Positions 54,557 through 54,662 of a stretch of DNA of 54,662 nt are shown piece after piece. The stretch is from an uncultured Clostridia bacterium (lineage in GTDB: Bacteria; Bacillota; Clostridia; Oscillospirales; Acutalibacteraceae), in the NCBI GenBank assembly GCA_944384895.1, contig CALWVB010000020.1, forward strand, positions 1 through 54,662. Direction: 5' to 3'. The notes under the pieces are model-generated. The model made no database searches and was not told where the DNA came from. It saw nothing but the letters and a program-made list of their open reading frames with translations. Made by a program: the position numbers and the translations under genes. Numbering within the stretch: position 1 is the stretch's first letter; the number at the start of each line of letters is the position of its first letter.

Positions 54557-54662
54557 GTTGCCATTAGGCAAAACAAAACCGCTGGTTCTAGCAGGGGTAA
54601 ATAAAAAAGTCTTGGCAAATGAAACCTCCATACTACAATCGAGAAGATTTGGCAGCCGCATC

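Overview
The window reads as chromosome of an AT-rich, anaerobic, spore-forming Clostridia-type Firmicute. The evidence is an intact mother-cell sigma factor SigK, an oxygen-sensitive class III ribonucleotide reductase (nrdD-nrdG), a desulfoferrodoxin, strong AAGGAGG-type ribosome sites, TTGACA/TATAAT promoters and the conserved Firmicute blocks infC-rpmI-rplT, dprA-topA-trmFO and plsX-acp-rnc-smc-ftsY. The species cannot be named from the sequence.

Layout. 1-13 kb: a secreted GH25 lysozyme with four SH3 repeats, sigK, a DivIVA-like coiled-coil protein with a small overlapping partner, a HAD phosphatase, a CorA Mg2+ channel preceded by a candidate regulatory leader ORF, a large membrane-anchored surface protein and a VanY-type carboxypeptidase. 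13-19 kb (mostly minus strand): desulfoferrodoxin, a DUF2461 protein, nrdG/nrdD, an E2-like acyltransferase and an XRE regulator. 19.6-39.2 kb (plus strand): translation, DNA-processing, lipid, chromosome-segregation and protein-targeting genes, ending with rdgB, an aminotransferase and trpS.

39.3-51.6 kb is a clearly GC-richer island (roughly half G+C by eye, against about a third outside). Its left part and right tip carry Tn4451/TnpX-type mobility genes (large serine recombinase, TnpW, ParB-like, winged-helix regulator, TnpV). Nearly all of these are broken by in-frame stops or frameshifts. The central cargo is a minus-strand operon: DUF3737, two paralogous alpha/beta hydrolases, two cyclophilin-like proteins, an aldo/keto reductase, an FMN reductase and a decayed flavodoxin. 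All but the flavodoxin are open. A divergent LysR regulator probably controls the operon through a visible LysR-type operator. A perfect 13-bp inverted repeat lies at both edges. After the island come a MarR regulator and a MATE efflux pump.

The most striking structure is a family of six intergenic elements of about 134-175 bp (2312, 6363, 12647, 23693, 35848, 51845). Each is bounded by a G5/C5 GC-rich inverted repeat and encloses two short hairpins and one long central stem, so it folds as a cloverleaf or four-way junction. The copies differ from one another, but the differences are compensated on the paired strand in all four stems. That is strong internal evidence that the fold is under selection. 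I do not recognise the family, and it is the best candidate here for an undescribed system. Other notable points are a plsX-linked acyl carrier protein lacking the phosphopantetheine serine, a 30-codon ORF ending at the corA ribosome site, and an infC gene with an AUU start behind an L20-type attenuator.
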